From an uncultured Burkholderiales bacterium (GTDB lineage Bacteria > Pseudomonadota > Gammaproteobacteria > Burkholderiales > Burkholderiaceae_C), in assembly GCA_903905475.1 (NCBI GenBank), contig CAIVGK010000012.1:1-37751 (forward strand): a stretch of 37,751 nucleotides of DNA. Reading direction: 5' to 3'. This document shows, piece after piece, positions 36,066 to 37,751 of the stretch (within the stretch, counting starts at the first letter, position 1; every line of letters begins with the position of its first letter). Under the pieces are notes generated by a model, which saw nothing but the letters and a program-made list of their open reading frames with translations, was not told the DNA's origin and did not search any database. The translations under genes and the position numbers were made by a program.

Positions 36066-36800
36066 ATGGCCACGCCCGTTGACGCTCCACTCGATCCTGC
36101 GCTCGCAGTCACCGCGCTCGAGGTGGCCTATGGCGGCATCCGTGCCGTCAAGGGCATCAGCTTCGAGGTGCATGCGGGCGAGCTGGTCAGCCTGATCGGC
36201 GCCAACGGCGCGGGCAAGACGACCACGCTGAAAGCCCTCACCGGCTTGCTGACCGCCGGCTCGGGCGACATCCGGCTTCACGGCGTGTCCATCCGGGGGC
36301 AGGGCGCGTGGAATCTGGCGCGTCAGGGCCTGGTGATGGTGCCGGAGGGCCGCGGCATCTTCGCGCGCATGACCATCACCGAAAACCTGCTCATGGGGGC
36401 GTTCACCCGCCGCGATGACGAGGTCGAGGCCGACATGGAGCGCGTGTTCGGACTGTTCCCGAGGCTCAAGGAGCGTTGTAGCCAACTCGGCGGCACGCTG
36501 TCGGGCGGCGAGCAGCAAATGCTCGCCATCGGCCGCGCGCTGATGGCCCGTCCGCAGGTGCTGCTGCTCGACGAGCCCTCGATGGGGCTGGCGCCGCTGA
36601 TGGTCGACAAGATCTTCGAGGTGGTGGCCGACATCCACCGCCAGGGGGTGACGGTGCTGCTCGTCGAACAAAACGCCCGCCGCGCCTTGCAGCTTGCCAG
36701 CCGGGCCTACGTGATGGAGTCGGGCGAGATCACCCTGAGCGGTGTTGCCCGCGACCTGCTCGATGACCCGAAGGTGCGCGAGGCGTATCTCGGGGCCTGA
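36066..36800 (+). CDS. livF: ABC transporter ATP-binding protein (LivF)
   Basis: The 244-residue ATPase has Walker A GANGAGKT at 45-52, signature LSGGEQQMLAIGRALMARP, Walker B LLLDEPSMGLAP and switch QN in VEQNARRAL. This PSMGLAP form is typical of LivF. The ATG at 36066 is taken because family-like sequence starts soon after; a long open frame upstream in the same phase runs through livG and is not coding. It is the last gene of the run from ftsK. No periplasmic binding protein gene is present. Confidence 0.92.
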   Translation: MATPVDAPLDPALAVTALEVAYGGIRAVKGISFEVHAGELVSLIGANGAGKTTTLKALTGLLTAGSGDIRLHGVSIRGQGAWNLARQGLVMVPEGRGIFARMTITENLLMGAFTRRDDEVEADMERVFGLFPRLKERCSQLGGTLSGGEQQMLAIGRALMARPQVLLLDEPSMGLAPLMVDKIFEVVADIHRQGVTVLLVEQNARRALQLASRAYVMESGEITLSGVARDLLDDPKVREAYLGA

Positions 36801-36824
36801 AAAAACCGGCCACGCGGGCCGGTT
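36801..36824 (-). terminator. Intrinsic terminator, strongest for the minus strand
   Basis: AACCGGCC (36804-36811) pairs with GGCCGGTT (36817-36824) around a five-base loop. On the minus strand it is followed by T residues (complement of 36801-36805), so it can end the transcript of the small membrane protein gene. On the plus strand, directly after livF, the tail is only TTGTTG, so livF termination is weaker. Confidence 0.7.
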
Positions 36825-36881
36825 GTTGACGAGGCCGCAGCGCTGGGGGCGCTGGTCGGCTGGGCGGAACGGTTCAGCCGA

Positions 36882-37202
36882 TCACTCGGCCTGGGTGCCG
36901 CTGTGGCTGGTGCCTTGCGCACGCATCATGCGCGCCATGTCGATCTTGGCGTCGGCCATGTCGATGAACATGCACGCGCTGAGCTTGACGTAACGCGCTC
37001 CCACGGCGATCACCACGGCAGTGACCAGCGAGACCATCGCGTTGTGGCTGTCGTCCGGGCCGTGGTGGCTGGCGGTCATCAGCGCGCCCACCAGCACCAC
37101 GAAGGCCACCAGGTACCCCAGGATCTCGAACAACGCCGCAAATCGCCGGATGTCAGGGTAGGCGCTGGCGGCTCTGAGTTCGGCGAGGAAGGGCTTGTTC
37201 AT
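36882..37202 (-). CDS. Small two-helix membrane protein of unknown function
   Basis: The 106-residue protein was not recognised. It has hydrophobic segments at about 27-44 (ILGYLVAFVVLVGALM) and 56-72 (MVSLVTAVVIAVGAR), separated by a short polar loop with SHHGPDDSH. The C-terminus contains a Met/Asp-rich helix (KIDMARMMRAQG). The ATG at 37202 has an AGGAGA ribosome site about six bases upstream, which supports the start. It is a separate transcription unit, ending near the terminator at 36801-36824. Its role is unknown. Confidence 0.7.
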   Translation of the reverse strand: MNKPFLAELRAASAYPDIRRFAALFEILGYLVAFVVLVGALMTASHHGPDDSHNAMVSLVTAVVIAVGARYVKLSACMFIDMADAKIDMARMMRAQGTSHSGTQAE

Positions 37203-37292
37203 GACGGTCTCCTGTGTGGTTCTGGGGTGATCGGGGGCTTGAGTGACGCCACAAATTATCGAGGTGGCCCCGCCACCCGCAGACTCGGGTAA

Positions 37293-37751
37293 TTACCCCG
37301 CCGGGCGGTCGCCCGACTGCGCCGCGCTGTAGAACGCGTCGGCAAAGAACTCGTCTTCGGGCAGGCCGGCTTGCTGCAGGAAGTCGCGCTGGGCGGCCTC
37401 GACCATCAACGGGTTGCCGCACGCATAGACCTGGTGGCCCGACAGGTCGGGCAGGTCTTGCAGCACCGCCTGATGGACGAGGCCGGTGCGACCGCTCCAG
37501 TCGTCCGAGGCCAACGGCGCGGACAGCACCGGCACGTAGGTCAGCTGCGGCATCTGCGCGGCGGCTTGCACGGCCCAGTCATGCAGGTACACATCGGCGC
37601 GGGCGCGGCAGCCCCAGTACAGCACCACCGGCCGGTCAGCGCGCTGGGTTTGCAGGTGCTCGATCAGCGCCTTGATGGGCGCGAAGCCGGTGCCCGAGGC
37701 CAGCAGCACGATGGGCTTGGGCGAGCCCTCGCGCAGGAAGAAGCTGCCGAA
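37293..37751 (-). CDS. Ferredoxin-reductase-like NAD(P)H:flavin oxidoreductase (C-terminal part; runs off the right edge)
   Basis: The frame is open from the right edge to the stop at 37293, giving 152 residues of the NAD-binding half. LLASGTGFAPIKALIEH binds the nicotinamide dinucleotide, VVLYWGCRARADVYLHD follows, and the closing motif is VYACGNPLMVEAAQRDF, with the cysteine typical of ferredoxin-NADP+ reductase-like proteins. Related Burkholderiales proteins, often labelled CDP-6-deoxy-delta-3,4-glucoseen reductase, have an N-terminal [2Fe-2S] ferredoxin domain and an FAD domain; both would lie outside the window. The physiological partner is unknown. Confidence 0.8.
   Translation of the reverse strand, partial: FGSFFLREGSPKPIVLLASGTGFAPIKALIEHLQTQRADRPVVLYWGCRARADVYLHDWAVQAAAQMPQLTYVPVLSAPLASDDWSGRTGLVHQAVLQDLPDLSGHQVYACGNPLMVEAAQRDFLQQAGLPEDEFFADAFYSAAQSGDRPAG

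Overview
The window is a gene-dense, high-GC stretch of a betaproteobacterial chromosome, almost certainly order Burkholderiales. This rests on protein character and on gene order: argF-argD / DUF3579 / rpsT / murJ, rpsP-rimM-trmD-rplS, orn / M48 peptidase / rsgA, and trxB / Crp-like regulator / ftsK-lolA-rarA. I cannot assign a genus. Nearly everything is core housekeeping. I see no insertion sequence, prophage, CRISPR array, tRNA or rRNA gene, and no gap between genes longer than about 290 bases.

Region by region. Positions 1-2518 (minus strand) hold the 5' part of a family 2 glycosyltransferase, rsuA, a periplasmic retropepsin-like protease and yajQ, packed as an overlapping operon. murB (2575-3603) diverges from it. 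Positions 3572-7346 (minus) carry argD-argF, a metallophosphoesterase and a TAXI-type solute-binding protein gene that has lost its N-terminal coding region and looks like a pseudogene. A DUF3579 gene, rpsT and murJ follow. Positions 10049-14347 (plus) hold a SirB1-type protein, hda, a HAD hydrolase, pcnB and folK; the last four are chained by start/stop overlaps. A small TM2 membrane protein faces folK.

Positions 15085-17182 are the rpsP-rimM-trmD-rplS ribosome and tRNA-modification operon. It has an unusual leader with a terminator-like hairpin and ends at a clear intrinsic terminator. Then come a CoA-type Nudix hydrolase, an orphan CobD/CbiB/AmpE-like membrane protein, and rsgA with an M48 peptidase on the minus strand. 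Next are orn, trpS (with a four-cysteine motif like the [4Fe-4S] site of Thermotoga TrpRS), purN, an RsmB/NOL1-type rRNA methyltransferase, a fatty acid desaturase, and rpmB-rpmG behind a shared bidirectional terminator.

Positions 27118-36800 hold trxB (minus), then a Crp/Fnr-type regulator, ftsK, lolA and rarA (plus). These run by overlapping codons straight into a branched-chain amino acid-type ABC transporter (livH, livM, livG, livF) that has no binding-protein gene here. The window ends with a small unknown two-helix membrane protein and the C-terminal part of a ferredoxin-reductase-like flavoprotein.

I did not find a convincing new multi-gene system. The observations most worth a second look are the broken TAXI gene, the cysteine cluster of TrpS, the rpsP leader, the rarA-liv coupling, and the Crp-family regulator lacking both cAMP- and Fe-S-type ligand residues.
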